In this document: positions 1-7,584 of the stretch, one piece after another
Layout: each line of letters starts with the position of its first letter
Numbering within the stretch: position 1 is the stretch's first letter
From: Clostridiales bacterium
Lineage (GTDB): Bacteria; Bacillota; Clostridia; Peptostreptococcales; Anaerovoracaceae
Direction of reading: 5' to 3'
Length of the DNA stretch: 20,832 nucleotides
Assembly (NCBI GenBank): GCA_009778415.1
Contig: WRJV01000336.1
Span: forward strand, 1-20,832
Program-made: the position numbers and the translations under genes
Notes under the pieces: generated by a model
What the model was told of the DNA's origin: nothing
Databases searched by the model: none
What the model saw: the letters and a program-made list of their open reading frames with translations, nothing else

Positions 1-551
1 ATGTTCTTCTGAAGTATTTCTGCTTTTCGGGCGTCGATGTCCCAGCACGCCTCGTCCACCGCCCCGAAAAACCTGCGCCACCTGTCCCGCGAAGCGCTCT
101 GCGCCCTGTTTGCCCCCTCTTCGCTGCCGTCTGCAAACCCTTTGTCGTACCCCTTCTCATAGCCCTCTTTGTTGGCTGCGGCAAAAATCTCCGAGGCCTT
201 TAGCTCTGCCTCTGCCAGTGCAGCATCGGCCTTTTCCCGCGCTTCTGCGGTTATGCTTTCAGCCTCCTTCTCAGCCTTCTCGACCAGCAGTGCGGCAAAT
301 GACGCTTCCGCGCTTTCTTTGCTTCCGCCATCCCCCTCTTCGCCTGCCAGCTCCTCTTGGCTTTCGGCATCTTCCCATGCTTCAGGCGTTTCGGCTTCTT
401 CCTCTGCTTCAGGCGCCGCGTAATTGGCCGCAAGGTCTTCGTCGGTGAAGATTATGTATGGCGCCTCGGTTGAGACCAGTTCGCGCTCGTCCTCAGCAAA
501 GTCGTGGTATCTGAATATGTTGCTGCCAGAATAATCACGCAATGATCTCAT
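1..551 (-). CDS. fliH: Flagellar assembly protein FliH, N-terminal part (runs off window)
   Basis: FliH is the cytoplasmic regulator and stator of the flagellar export ATPase FliI. The frame is open from an ATG at 551 to the window edge, giving 183 residues of a protein usually about 230-270 long. After an N-terminal stretch (SGSNIFRYHDF) comes an acidic, Ala/Glu-rich region (about 45-120). It is followed by the FliH-type glycine repeat with G at 130, 134, 138, 142 and 146 (EGYEKGYDKGFADGSEEG). The FliI/FliN-contacting C-terminal part lies outside the window. The start overlaps the end of fliG by 17 bp, with a GGGTGG element about 12 bases upstream, which suggests translational coupling. An in-frame TTG at 542 is a weaker alternative. 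Identity rests on the glycine repeat, the composition and the position after fliG. Confidence 0.88.
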   Translation of the reverse strand, partial: MRSLRDYSGSNIFRYHDFAEDERELVSTEAPYIIFTDEDLAANYAAPEAEEEAETPEAWEDAESQEELAGEEGDGGSKESAEASFAALLVEKAEKEAESITAEAREKADAALAEAELKASEIFAAANKEGYEKGYDKGFADGSEEGANRAQSASRDRWRRFFGAVDEACWDIDARKAEILQKN

Positions 552-1539
552 CCTGCCCACCCTTCGCAATCACAAGCTCGCCTTCTTCTTCCAGGCGCCT
601 GATCACGGCAACTATGCGCTGCTGCGCCTCTTCCACATCCCTTACGCGGACGTTGTACGTGTATTCCAAGTCGGACTTGATGGTTTCCGCCATACGTGTC
701 GACATGTTTGCGAATATGAGGTCCATGACCTCCTTGTTCGCCCCTTTGAGGGCGTATACCAAGTCGTGGGCATCGACTTGGGTGAGGATTTTCTGGATGC
801 CCCTGTTGTCAATGATGGTGATGTCTTCAAACACGAACATCTTCTTCCTGATTTCGTCAGCCAGCTTCGCGTCTTTTTTGCTGAGCTCGTCGAATATAAA
901 CTTCTCGTTGCTCCTGTCCATGTTGTTCAATACGTCGGCAATGTAGTCGATGCCGCCGATTTGCGCGAAATCCATGGAGAGGACCGAGGCGAACCTTTTC
1001 TCCAGCACGTTCTCGACTATTTTTATCGTCTCAGGCGACGTGCTGTCCATCTTTGCGATGCATTCGACCACTTGAATCCGCTTGCTCTTGGGCAGTTCCT
1101 GTATTACAGCCGACGCTTGGTCCGCCCTGGCGTAGGACAGTATCAGTGCCAGCGTCTGTGGCCTTTCGTGCTGGATTACGGCAAACAAGTTCTTGCTGTC
1201 GGTCTTCCGGATGAACTCAAAGGACCGGACCTTGAGCGACTTTGTCACCCTCTCAAGAAGCGATGTGGCCATCTGCAGGCCGAAAGCCTTTTCCAAGACA
1301 GTCTTGGCGTATTCAAGCCCACCGTCGGTTATGACCTTTTGGGTCAGGCAAAGCTTGTAGAAGTCGTCCAAAGCGCTTTCGGTCACCTCGGGGGGGATGT
1401 TTTCCATCTTGGCGACTTCAAGCGTCAGCGCCTCCAGTTCGTCTTCGCTCAGAAATTTGTACAGTTTCGACGCTGTTTCAGTCCCCAGGGAAATTATGAC
1501 TGTGGCCGCTTTTTGGCCTAGCGACAATTCACTGCTCAC
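535..1539 (-). CDS. fliG: Flagellar motor switch protein FliG
   Basis: FliG sits on the cytoplasmic face of the MS ring, binds FliF and FliM, and transmits torque from the stator. The product is 334 residues, the normal family length. The N-terminal domain begins SSELSLGQKAATVIISLG. The middle domain carries a variant of the EHPQT motif (ERPQTLALILSYA). The C-terminal torque domain ends in the characteristic charged helix RVRDVEEAQQRIVAVIRRLE. The start is GTG, chosen because AAAGGAGGG lies 8 bases upstream. It overlaps the fliF stop by 11 bp, so the two are probably coupled. The assignment is firm. Confidence 0.97.
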   Translation of the reverse strand: MSSELSLGQKAATVIISLGTETASKLYKFLSEDELEALTLEVAKMENIPPEVTESALDDFYKLCLTQKVITDGGLEYAKTVLEKAFGLQMATSLLERVTKSLKVRSFEFIRKTDSKNLFAVIQHERPQTLALILSYARADQASAVIQELPKSKRIQVVECIAKMDSTSPETIKIVENVLEKRFASVLSMDFAQIGGIDYIADVLNNMDRSNEKFIFDELSKKDAKLADEIRKKMFVFEDITIIDNRGIQKILTQVDAHDLVYALKGANKEVMDLIFANMSTRMAETIKSDLEYTYNVRVRDVEEAQQRIVAVIRRLEEEGELVIAKGGQDEIIA

Positions 1540-3157
1540 CGCCTGTCCCTCCTTTCAGCCACGTCTTGATCAGCTGCGCCGCTATCTCAGGGTTCAAATC
1601 CGCAAATTCGCCGATCTGCGCCTTGAGCTCCATTTCGCGGGTTTTCTTAACCTGGTCAAGCGGTATGTTCAGTATGTCGATCTCCTCGTCGCCATCCCCT
1701 GCCGCCGCTGCCGCCGCTGCCGCCGCTGCTGCCGCTGCCTCCATCGCCTGCAGTTCCGCTTCTTCCTTTTTGCGCCTCTTTTTGGCCACTACTTTCCTCC
1801 AGATCAAGATGAACAGCACAATGAGGACGAGAAGCACTCCGAGGGCAGCCAGCGCTATCCATTTCATGAGCGGGTTTTCCTCAAAATACTTGGCTATGAA
1901 ACCGGTTGCCGGCTCTGTAGTGTCTCTGGCAAATGGGTAGTTCACTATGGACACCTTTTGTTCTGATTCGTCCACGCTTATCCCTGCCGCGTTTGCCACC
2001 ATCTGCCTGAGGTCATCCTTTTGTGTCCGTGTGAGCCTTTCTTCGTCTACGGCAACGCCTACGGACAAGTCCAAGATGTCGCCACCGTCATCTTGAACCT
2101 GCTCCTTCAATTGGCTGACTAGGTAATCGAACGCTTTTTCGTCAGTATAGTAGATGTCCGACCCGTCAGACGTGATGTTCGGGTAGATCGGGATTTGCGC
2201 GTTCGTATCAGTCCCCGGTACGCCGCCGATGGCGCCCCCCGGGCCTACCGCTTCGATAAGCGTCTCCTCGTGCTGTGTCACCCCTCGGGTTTCGCCTTCA
2301 AGCGGTGTGTATTCAATGATTTCCCTCAGCTTCTTCTTTACGTCAACGCTGCAGCTGACGGACACCCTTACCTTGTCAGGCCCGAACATCGCCTCCATCA
2401 GGTATTCCACCTTGGACCGGACGCTCTGCTCTATCTCGCTTTCAAGAGCCATTTTGAGCCTCATCGCGCCCGACTCCTCGACTCTCGGGCCGTCGGTGAC
2501 GTCGTTGCCGTTTCCGTCTATGACCGCAACGTTTTCGGGCAGCATGCCCGGAATGGCATGGGCAACCAGCCGCTGGATGCCTTTCACCTGATCCGTGGAG
2601 GGGGAGCCCCCCGACTTCATGAACGTGGTTACGCTGGCAACCGGCTCTTTTTTGTCTTTCTCAAGGACGTATTTGTTTTCATTGCCGGTAGATATTATGA
2701 CCACGGCGTCTTCGACGCCTTCAAAGTGCCGTATGGTTCCCGCAATACGGTCCTGCAGGTCGTACAGCTTGAACGTTTCCTTCTCAAAGTCCGTCGACAT
2801 CATGCCGACGTTGTCTTTGAAAACATCGTAAGTCATCCCCTGTTTAGGGTACCCCAGAAGCACAAGCTGCGCCCTGAGCGCGTCCTCCTGGCTGGACGGG
2901 ACCGATATAGTCCCTTTGCTGTACGTCGCGTTCACGCCCATGTCTTGGAGTTTTCCGATTATTTCAGCCGCTTCAGTCTGCGATAGGTTGACCAATAAAG
3001 GCGTTGAACTGTTGTTTGCGTTCAATATCAACGCCCCTACCAATGCAATCACCAAAATGGCTGCAATGCACGCTATCAGAAGGATCCTATTGCGTTTACT
3101 CAGCTTGTTGTTTGTTTCTTTCACCTTTGCCAGTAGTTGTTCTAGTTTGTCGCGCAA
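1529..3157 (-). CDS. fliF: Flagellar MS-ring protein FliF
   Basis: FliF forms the membrane MS ring on which the flagellum is built. The product is 542 residues, as usual. A transmembrane helix at about 25-45 is followed by the YscJ/FliF ring-building domains (GIQRLVAHAIPGMLPENVAVID). Next comes the low-complexity linker with VPGTDTNAQIPIYP and a second transmembrane helix at about 431-452. The cytoplasmic tail carries 13 consecutive alanines (474-486) and ends in the segment that normally binds FliG (DILNIPLDQVKKTREME and onward). The likely start is TTG: GAGGG lies about 7 bases upstream and no better ATG exists. The 56-bp gap from fliE contains a sigma-28-like -10 sequence. Confidence 0.97.
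   Translation of the reverse strand: MRDKLEQLLAKVKETNNKLSKRNRILLIACIAAILVIALVGALILNANNSSTPLLVNLSQTEAAEIIGKLQDMGVNATYSKGTISVPSSQEDALRAQLVLLGYPKQGMTYDVFKDNVGMMSTDFEKETFKLYDLQDRIAGTIRHFEGVEDAVVIISTGNENKYVLEKDKKEPVASVTTFMKSGGSPSTDQVKGIQRLVAHAIPGMLPENVAVIDGNGNDVTDGPRVEESGAMRLKMALESEIEQSVRSKVEYLMEAMFGPDKVRVSVSCSVDVKKKLREIIEYTPLEGETRGVTQHEETLIEAVGPGGAIGGVPGTDTNAQIPIYPNITSDGSDIYYTDEKAFDYLVSQLKEQVQDDGGDILDLSVGVAVDEERLTRTQKDDLRQMVANAAGISVDESEQKVSIVNYPFARDTTEPATGFIAKYFEENPLMKWIALAALGVLLVLIVLFILIWRKVVAKKRRKKEEAELQAMEAAAAAAAAAAAAAGDGDEEIDILNIPLDQVKKTREMELKAQIGEFADLNPEIAAQLIKTWLKGGTGGEQ
1700..1738 (-). repeat. GCN trinucleotide run encoding 13 alanines in FliF
   Basis: Thirteen consecutive GCA/GCG codons form a near-periodic 39-bp tract just after the second membrane helix of FliF. 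The codon mix (GCA GCG GCG repeated) is close to a 9-bp tandem unit, so slippage could change its length. It lies between a Lys/Arg-rich stop-transfer segment and the FliG-binding tail. Confidence 0.85.
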
Positions 3158-3199
3158 AGTCTTTCCCTCACTGTTTCAAGTAACATCAAGATTTAAGCT

Positions 3200-3207
3200 T
3201 TATCGGC
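3200..3207 (-). promoter_or_regulatory. Sigma-28-like -10 box (GCCGATAA) ahead of fliF
   Basis: On the minus strand, the gap between fliE and fliF contains GCCGATAA, an exact match to the flagellar sigma factor (FliA/SigD) -10 consensus. About 43 bases separate it from the fliF start. The -35 position at the usual 15-base spacing reads CATC rather than TAAA, so an active promoter is doubtful. Confidence 0.25.
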
Positions 3208-3213
3208 TGCGCT

Positions 3214-3516
3214 TTAAAGGTTGATGCGCATGATTTCAGAGTATGCCTCCATCGCGCGGTTCCGAAGCTCTATCACGAGCCTCTCCGCAAGATAAGCTTT
3301 CGTGGCGTCGATCCCAAGCGTGTGCAGGTCGTCGATGTCACCCAGCGCCAAAAGAGCGGTGTCGTTGTTTGAAATGATTTCCGTTTCTTTCATGTTTTGA
3401 ACAGCCGTGCTGAATATCTCCTTAAAAGGCAGTTCCCTCGCCCCTGCCAGCGGGCTTGCCTGCTCGGGTTTGAACCCGGAAAGCTCGCCTAGCGGCGCCA
3501 TCGGTGTAATGAACAT
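3214..3516 (-). CDS. fliE: Flagellar hook-basal body adaptor FliE
   Basis: FliE joins the MS ring to the proximal rod. The product is 100 residues, the family norm. The C-terminus shows the FliE signature: VIELRNRAMEAYSEIMRINL. I chose the ATG at 3516, one base after the flgC stop, with GGAGG and AAGG elements upstream. A TTG at 3528 would add four residues and overlap flgC, and is less likely. It sits between flgC and fliF, its normal place. The assignment is solid although the N-terminal half is poorly conserved. Confidence 0.94.
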   Translation of the reverse strand: MFITPMAPLGELSGFKPEQASPLAGARELPFKEIFSTAVQNMKETEIISNNDTALLALGDIDDLHTLGIDATKAYLAERLVIELRNRAMEAYSEIMRINL

Positions 3517-3517
3517 C

Positions 3518-4015
3518 TTACCTTCCAACCTCCAAAGCTTTACTTGCCATCAGCTTAATGGCGTTAACTGCCGTGACGTTCGCTTCGTACGAACGGCTTG
3601 CGGACATAGCGTCCACGACTTCCTTGACTAGTTCTACGTTTGGCATCTGGACATACCCGTACTCGTCAGCGTCGGGGTGCGTCGGGTCGTAGATCGTCTT
3701 AAACGGCATATCGTCTTCAAAAATGTTGGAAACGACTACGCCTGCGTCACCTTTGCCCGTCTGCGGGGCGAGCCTGTGCCGAAGATAGATGTGGTTGACG
3801 TGGCGCTCGCTTTCGCGCATGACCGCGTTTCCAAGCGCCGACTTGAAGCTCCGCTCGCCGACGGCTTGGAATTGCACAACCTTTCTTTTGTATGGGCCTC
3901 CCTTTTCAGTTCTCGTGGTGTCGATATTGGATATGTTCTCCGAAATGGCGTCAAGCCTCATCCGCTGCGCGGTTAAGGCCGACCCGCTTATATTCAGGGC
4001 TCTAAGAAATGACAT
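3518..4015 (-). CDS. flgC: Flagellar proximal rod protein FlgC
   Basis: FlgC is one of the proximal rod subunits, exported through the flagellar secretion system. The product is 165 residues, slightly longer than most. The N-terminal rod helix MSFLRALNISGSALTAQRMRLDAISENISNIDTT and the C-terminal helix NVELVKEVVDAMSASRSYEANV are diagnostic. The start is the ATG at 4015 because a GGGGAGGA site lies 8 bases upstream; an in-frame ATG at 4051 would add 12 unsupported residues. It is the first gene of this operon. The expected partner flgB is not upstream, where a promoter and a tRNA gene lie instead. Confidence 0.96.
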   Translation of the reverse strand: MSFLRALNISGSALTAQRMRLDAISENISNIDTTRTEKGGPYKRKVVQFQAVGERSFKSALGNAVMRESERHVNHIYLRHRLAPQTGKGDAGVVVSNIFEDDMPFKTIYDPTHPDADEYGYVQMPNVELVKEVVDAMSASRSYEANVTAVNAIKLMASKALEVGR

Positions 4016-4083
4016 GCATGTCTTCCTCCCCTCGTTTCGAGTTTTCGACATATAATGAAGATTCTTATAGATAAATAATACAT

Positions 4084-4113
4084 ATTATATCACTAGCCGT
4101 TGAAAATTGCCAC
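4084..4113 (-). promoter_or_regulatory. Sigma-A promoter for the flgC flagellar operon
   Basis: On the minus strand a -35 of GTGGCA (4 of 6 consensus bases) is separated by 18 bp from a perfect TATAAT. A TG one base before the -10 makes it an extended -10 promoter. A long A/T tract (4114-4136) lies directly upstream and could act as an UP element. The 5' leader to flgC would be about 60-65 bases. No sigma-28 or sigma-54 element is visible here, so the flagellar operon appears to be driven by the housekeeping sigma factor. Confidence 0.7.
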
Positions 4114-4215
4114 AAAAAAAAATTAAAAAGTAAAAATGATAAAATTAATTTTCACTAATTGTTCCGATAGTCATTGAAATTTGATACTTTATTCTAACGC
4201 ACATGGCAATAAAAA
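4114..4215. other. AT-rich spacer between tRNA-Val and the flgC promoter
   Basis: This stretch is strongly AT-rich and contains no plausible gene. It has homopolymeric A/T tracts and the small palindrome AAAATTAATTTT. No GC-rich terminator hairpin follows the tRNA; only a short T run comes after the encoded CCA end. Flagellar genes may therefore also receive read-through from the tRNA promoter. Confidence 0.5.
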
Positions 4216-4292
4216 TGGTGGGGACAATGGGATTCGAACCTATGACCTCTTGCTTGTCGAGCAAGCGCTCTAACCAACTGAGCTATGCCCCC
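4216..4292 (-). tRNA. tRNA-Val (anticodon GAC), CCA encoded
   Basis: The minus strand folds into a full 77-nt cloverleaf including an encoded CCA. The acceptor stem is GGGGGCA with TGTCCCC (one G-T pair), the D loop is AGTTGGTTA, and the anticodon stem is CTTGC/GCAAG. The loop is TCGACAA with GAC at 4256-4258, and the T loop is TTCGAAT. A35, C36 and discriminator A73 fit valine identity. Two oddities: position 33 is C (4259) where U is near-universal, and the T stem has an A-C mismatch at 51-63. It may be a working variant or a slightly degenerate copy. Confidence 0.9.
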
Positions 4293-4306
4293 AACTCTGG
4301 TTTCCT

Positions 4307-4340
4307 ATAATAGCTTACGCTAAAACGCGCCGCTAGTCAA
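4307..4340 (-). promoter_or_regulatory. Possible promoter region of the tRNA-Val gene
   Basis: On the minus strand upstream of the tRNA there is a good -35 (TTGACT) and a -10-like TATTAT, but the spacer is 22 bp, longer than normal. At the usual 17-bp spacing the candidate -10 is the poor TAAGCT. One of these probably serves the tRNA; the exact -10 is uncertain. Confidence 0.35.
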
Positions 4341-4371
4341 TACTTTATTTTCCTTTATTTTCATCATTTCC

Positions 4372-4399
4372 TTGCTATATTTTTCAAATATGCTATAAT
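4372..4399 (+). promoter_or_regulatory. Sigma-A promoter of cheV
   Basis: TTGCTA (4 of 6 bases of the -35 consensus), a 16-bp spacer and a perfect TATAAT preceded by TGC, which is an extended -10. Transcription would start near 4406, giving a leader of about 40 bases that contains AGGAGG 7 bases before the cheV ATG. The promoter overlaps an upstream in-frame ATG (4400), which rules that codon out as the start. Confidence 0.72.
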
Positions 4400-4447
4400 A
4401 TGATTCAGGTGTTCTGCAAAACTGTATTTCTTTTAGGAGGTAGGTCT

Positions 4448-5368
4448 ATGTCTTCTACGAATGCAACTCAAACCGACATTCTGTTGGAATCCGGAACCAA
4501 TGAATTTGAAATTATGGAATTTACCATCGCGGGCAACCTGTTCGGGATAAACGTGGCGAAGGTCCGCGAGATCATGATGGCGTGCCCGGTCACCCCGATG
4601 CAGAAGTCCCACCCCGACATTGAGGGGATTTTTAAGCCCAGGACAGAGGTAATAACGGTTGTCGATTTGGCAAGGCACCTCAAACTGCCCCCCTCGGAGG
4701 AAGGGAACAAGGACATCTTCGTGATAACGAACTTCAACAACTTGATGTTCGCTTTCCACGTCCATGCCGTTGTGGGGATCGACCGCATATCGTGGACTAA
4801 AATCCAAAAGCCGGACACCATCATCTACGGTGGCGAAGAAGGCGTGGCAACCGGCATCGCTGAATACGACAACCGGCTGATAACGATTTTGGATTTTGAG
4901 AAGATCATTGCCGAAATAAGCCCGCAGACCAGCATTCAGGCTTCAGACCTGGACAAGCTCGGCGACAGGCAACGGAGCGACAAGCCGATTTTTGTGGTCG
5001 AGGATTCGAACCTCCTCTCCAAGCTGATCATTAATTCGCTGCAAAAAGCCGGGTACGTCAACACGCTGAAATTCGACAACGGCCAAGAAGCTTGGGATTT
5101 CTTGACCGACCTGAAGACGAAAGGCCACTCCATCGAAAGCTCGGTCTCGTGCATCGTCTCAGACATTGAGATGCCCCTGATGGACGGCCACCACCTCACC
5201 AAGCTCATTAAAGACGACCTGATGCTCAAAGGCATTCCGGTCATCCTGTTTTCTTCGCTGATAAATGAGGAAATGAAGAAAAAAGGCCTTGAAGTCGGCG
5301 CCAACGCGCAGATTTCAAAGCCCGAAATCGTAAAGCTTGTTTCACTTATCGACAGCTTGACAGTTTAA
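4448..5368 (+). CDS. cheV: Chemotaxis protein CheV (CheW domain plus response-regulator receiver)
   Basis: CheV couples chemoreceptors to the kinase CheA through its CheW-like domain and is adjusted by phosphorylation of its receiver domain. The product is 306 residues, a normal CheV length. Residues about 15-160 form the CheW domain (FTIAGNLFGINVAKVREIM; RTEVITVVDLARHL). About 178-306 form the receiver domain, with acidic pair E185/D186, phosphoacceptor D239 in SDIEMPLMDG and conserved K291. The start at 4448 is set by AGGAGG at 4435-4440. It is the only clear plus-strand gene here, transcribed away from the flagellar operon and without other chemotaxis genes beside it. It ends 7 bp short of the oppositely oriented arcC stop. 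Confidence 0.96.
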   Translation: MSSTNATQTDILLESGTNEFEIMEFTIAGNLFGINVAKVREIMMACPVTPMQKSHPDIEGIFKPRTEVITVVDLARHLKLPPSEEGNKDIFVITNFNNLMFAFHVHAVVGIDRISWTKIQKPDTIIYGGEEGVATGIAEYDNRLITILDFEKIIAEISPQTSIQASDLDKLGDRQRSDKPIFVVEDSNLLSKLIINSLQKAGYVNTLKFDNGQEAWDFLTDLKTKGHSIESSVSCIVSDIEMPLMDGHHLTKLIKDDLMLKGIPVILFSSLINEEMKKKGLEVGANAQISKPEIVKLVSLIDSLTV

Positions 5369-5375
5369 CCTGCCC

Positions 5376-6317
5376 CTATTCGAATACAATTTCCGTCCCG
5401 GTCTTGCCCGCTATGGCGTCCACTGCCTTCCCAAGGGAGCTTATGACTGCTTTTTTTGTCGGGTTCGCCTTGACGAATTTCATCGCGGCCTGCACTTTGG
5501 GCAGCATGCTGCCGGGTGCGAACTGGTTTTCGCCAATGTACCTTTCGCATTCGGCGCAGGTGATCTTTGACAGGTTCTTTTGGTCGGGTTTGTTGAAGTT
5601 AATTGCAACCTTCTCGACTTCAGTCAGTATGACGAGCATGTCTGCGCCGATGCTCTCGGCAAGCAGCTCGGCTGCAAAATCCTTGTCAATTACGGCTGCA
5701 GTCCCTTCCAGGCTTCCGTCATCCCTCTTTATGACCGGGATGCCCCCGCCTCCGCATGTTATGACTATCGTCGTGTCCCAGAGTTTCTTGACTGAATCGA
5801 GCTCCACTATTTCCTTCGGTATGGGGGACGCTACCACCCTCCGAAAGCCCCTGCCCGCGTCTTCCTTCATCACGTACCCGCTTTTAGCCTCAAGCTCCCT
5901 CGCCTCTTCTTCGGAATAGAACGCGCCGATGGGCTTCGTGGGGTTTTGGAACCCTGGGTCGTTTTCGTCGACTACAACCTGCGTTGCAACAGTGACAACG
6001 GGAATGTCCAGCCCCTTCTTCTTTAAAGAGTATCTGAGGCTCTGCTGCAAGTGGTAGCCAATATAGCCTTGCGACATTGCCCCGCAAACGTCAAACGGCA
6101 TCGCAGGTGTCACGTCCTTGGCCGTTTCGGAAGCGAGCAAAATCCTTCCAACTTGCGGCCCGTTCCCGTGGACGATAGCCAATTCATATCCTTCCTTGCT
6201 TATCTGGGCGATAAAATCGCAAGTGGATTTCACTACTTCCAGCTGGGCCTCGGCTGTCGCCGGGCCGCTTCCCGATTGAAGGGCGTTCCCTCCAAGCGCT
6301 ATAACCAGCTTTTCCAT
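5376..6317 (-). CDS. arcC: Carbamate kinase
   Basis: It transfers phosphate from carbamoyl phosphate to ADP, releasing ATP, CO2 and ammonia: the energy-yielding last step of the arginine deiminase pathway in the cytoplasm. The product is 313 residues, the usual size. Family motifs are present: KLVIALGGNALQ at the N-terminus, VHGNGPQVG near 50, MSQGYIGYHLQQSL, and the glycine-rich TCGGGGIPVI near 185-195. A GGGAGGTGG site precedes the ATG. It is third in the arcB-arcA-arcC series, 22 bp after arcA. No terminator is visible between it and cheV. Confidence 0.97.
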   Translation of the reverse strand: MEKLVIALGGNALQSGSGPATAEAQLEVVKSTCDFIAQISKEGYELAIVHGNGPQVGRILLASETAKDVTPAMPFDVCGAMSQGYIGYHLQQSLRYSLKKKGLDIPVVTVATQVVVDENDPGFQNPTKPIGAFYSEEEARELEAKSGYVMKEDAGRGFRRVVASPIPKEIVELDSVKKLWDTTIVITCGGGGIPVIKRDDGSLEGTAAVIDKDFAAELLAESIGADMLVILTEVEKVAINFNKPDQKNLSKITCAECERYIGENQFAPGSMLPKVQAAMKFVKANPTKKAVISSLGKAVDAIAGKTGTEIVFE

Positions 6318-6339
6318 CGTTCGCCACCTCCCTCAAAAT

Positions 6340-7557
6340 TTATATGTCGTCCCTGTTTACAGGACAGCTCATGCATCTTGGGCCGCCCCTCCCCCTTGAA
6401 AGTTCCGAGCTGGGTATGGTCAGGACTTTTACGCCCCGTTTGGTGAGCAAGTCGTTCGTAACGTAGTTGCGCTCATACGTGACAACTACCCCCGGCGCAA
6501 TCGCAAGTGTGTTCGACCCGTCGTTCCACTGCTCCCTCTGCGCAGCCATCCTGTCGTCACCTCCGCACCTTATCAGCTCGATGGCTGTCATCTTCAGCTC
6601 CGAACTCAGTATGTTGACCAGCTCCTCCTGCCTGCTCTGGAACCTGGCTTTGCCGTTTTTGTCCAGCGTTATTTCGAATATCTGGAGCGGCCCTTCTATT
6701 TCGGGGTGGATCGTGAATTTGTCGTAGTCCACCATGGTGAACACTGTGTCAAGGTGCATGAAAGCCCTGCATTTGGGTATGTCGAAGACAAGCACCTTCC
6801 TGAATTCCGAGTTGCCCAAGATGTTCTCCGCGAACCTCTCGATTCCTGCTGCCGTAGTCCTCTGCGACAAGCCGATTGCGACAACGTCCTTTGAAAGCAC
6901 CAGCACGTCGCCGCCTTCAATGGAGTACTCCTGGTCGTAGTCGTACCACATCTGCGAGCCTTCCGGCGCGAAATCCTTGTTGTAGGCGAACATGTAATGG
7001 AGCAGCAGGGCCTCCCGCCGCCTTGCTTTTGTGCTCATGTGGTGGACGTTCATCCCGTTCCCTACGCAAGCGCCCGGGTCCCTTGTGAAATAGAGGTTTG
7101 GCATGGGGTCTGTGTAGTACGGATAGGCGCGGGATATGTAGTCCGCCAGGGAATTGGGGTCTGGGCACCCCACCTCTTCCTTTTTCACGCCGGAAATCAC
7201 GGTTTCAACCATGTCCCGTATGTCCATCCTGTCAAGGTAGCCCTTGATGGCTTCCTTGACGCGGGGCGAGCCTATTTCGCTTTCGTCAATGAACCGCGAC
7301 GTGAACTCGCTCCTTACAGCCGAGTCTTTCAGGGCCTTTGCGGTTTCGTCGATGTAATAGACGACCTCGACCCCGTTGCTCGTCAAAAGCTCCGCGAATT
7401 TGTCGTATTCCTGCCTAGCTATCTTCAAATACGGTATGTCGTCAAACAGCAGCCTCTCAAAGTTGTCCGGCACAAGGGCCTCGATCTCATTGCCTATCTT
7501 GTGAAGCAACACTTTGTTCAATTTTCCTATTTCCGAAAAATTATGGATTCCTTTCAT
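6340..7557 (-). CDS. arcA: Arginine deiminase
   Basis: It hydrolyses L-arginine to citrulline and ammonia, the first step of the pathway. The product is 405 residues, matching bacterial ADIs. Landmarks are the N-terminal GKLNKVLLH, LYFTRDPGACVGNGMNVHHM, the EGGDVLVLS loop, the catalytic-His segment FMHLDTVFTMVD, and the catalytic cysteine C395 in GRGGPRCMSCP. I chose ATG at 7557, 13 bases after AGGAGG. A GTG at 7569 would sit only about 2 bases from the ribosome site and is less likely. It lies 27 bp after arcB and 22 bp before arcC. Confidence 0.97.
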   Translation of the reverse strand: MKGIHNFSEIGKLNKVLLHKIGNEIEALVPDNFERLLFDDIPYLKIARQEYDKFAELLTSNGVEVVYYIDETAKALKDSAVRSEFTSRFIDESEIGSPRVKEAIKGYLDRMDIRDMVETVISGVKKEEVGCPDPNSLADYISRAYPYYTDPMPNLYFTRDPGACVGNGMNVHHMSTKARRREALLLHYMFAYNKDFAPEGSQMWYDYDQEYSIEGGDVLVLSKDVVAIGLSQRTTAAGIERFAENILGNSEFRKVLVFDIPKCRAFMHLDTVFTMVDYDKFTIHPEIEGPLQIFEITLDKNGKARFQSRQEELVNILSSELKMTAIELIRCGGDDRMAAQREQWNDGSNTLAIAPGVVVTYERNYVTNDLLTKRGVKVLTIPSSELSRGRGGPRCMSCPVNRDDI

Positions 7558-7584
7558 TATCCCGTACACTCCTCCTGTGATCGA

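Noticed and set aside
766..1521. Long open plus-strand frame opposite fliG
   Set aside because: It is antisense to a clear fliG, has no ribosome site or recognisable domain, and its composition is what the reverse of a GC-biased gene gives.
4016..4215. Search for a short or broken flgB
   Set aside because: None of the frames resembles the FlgB rod motif; the stretch is AT-rich non-coding DNA.
4400..4447. Upstream in-frame ATG extension of cheV
   Set aside because: The codon overlaps the cheV -10 promoter element, and AGGAGG points to the ATG at 4448.
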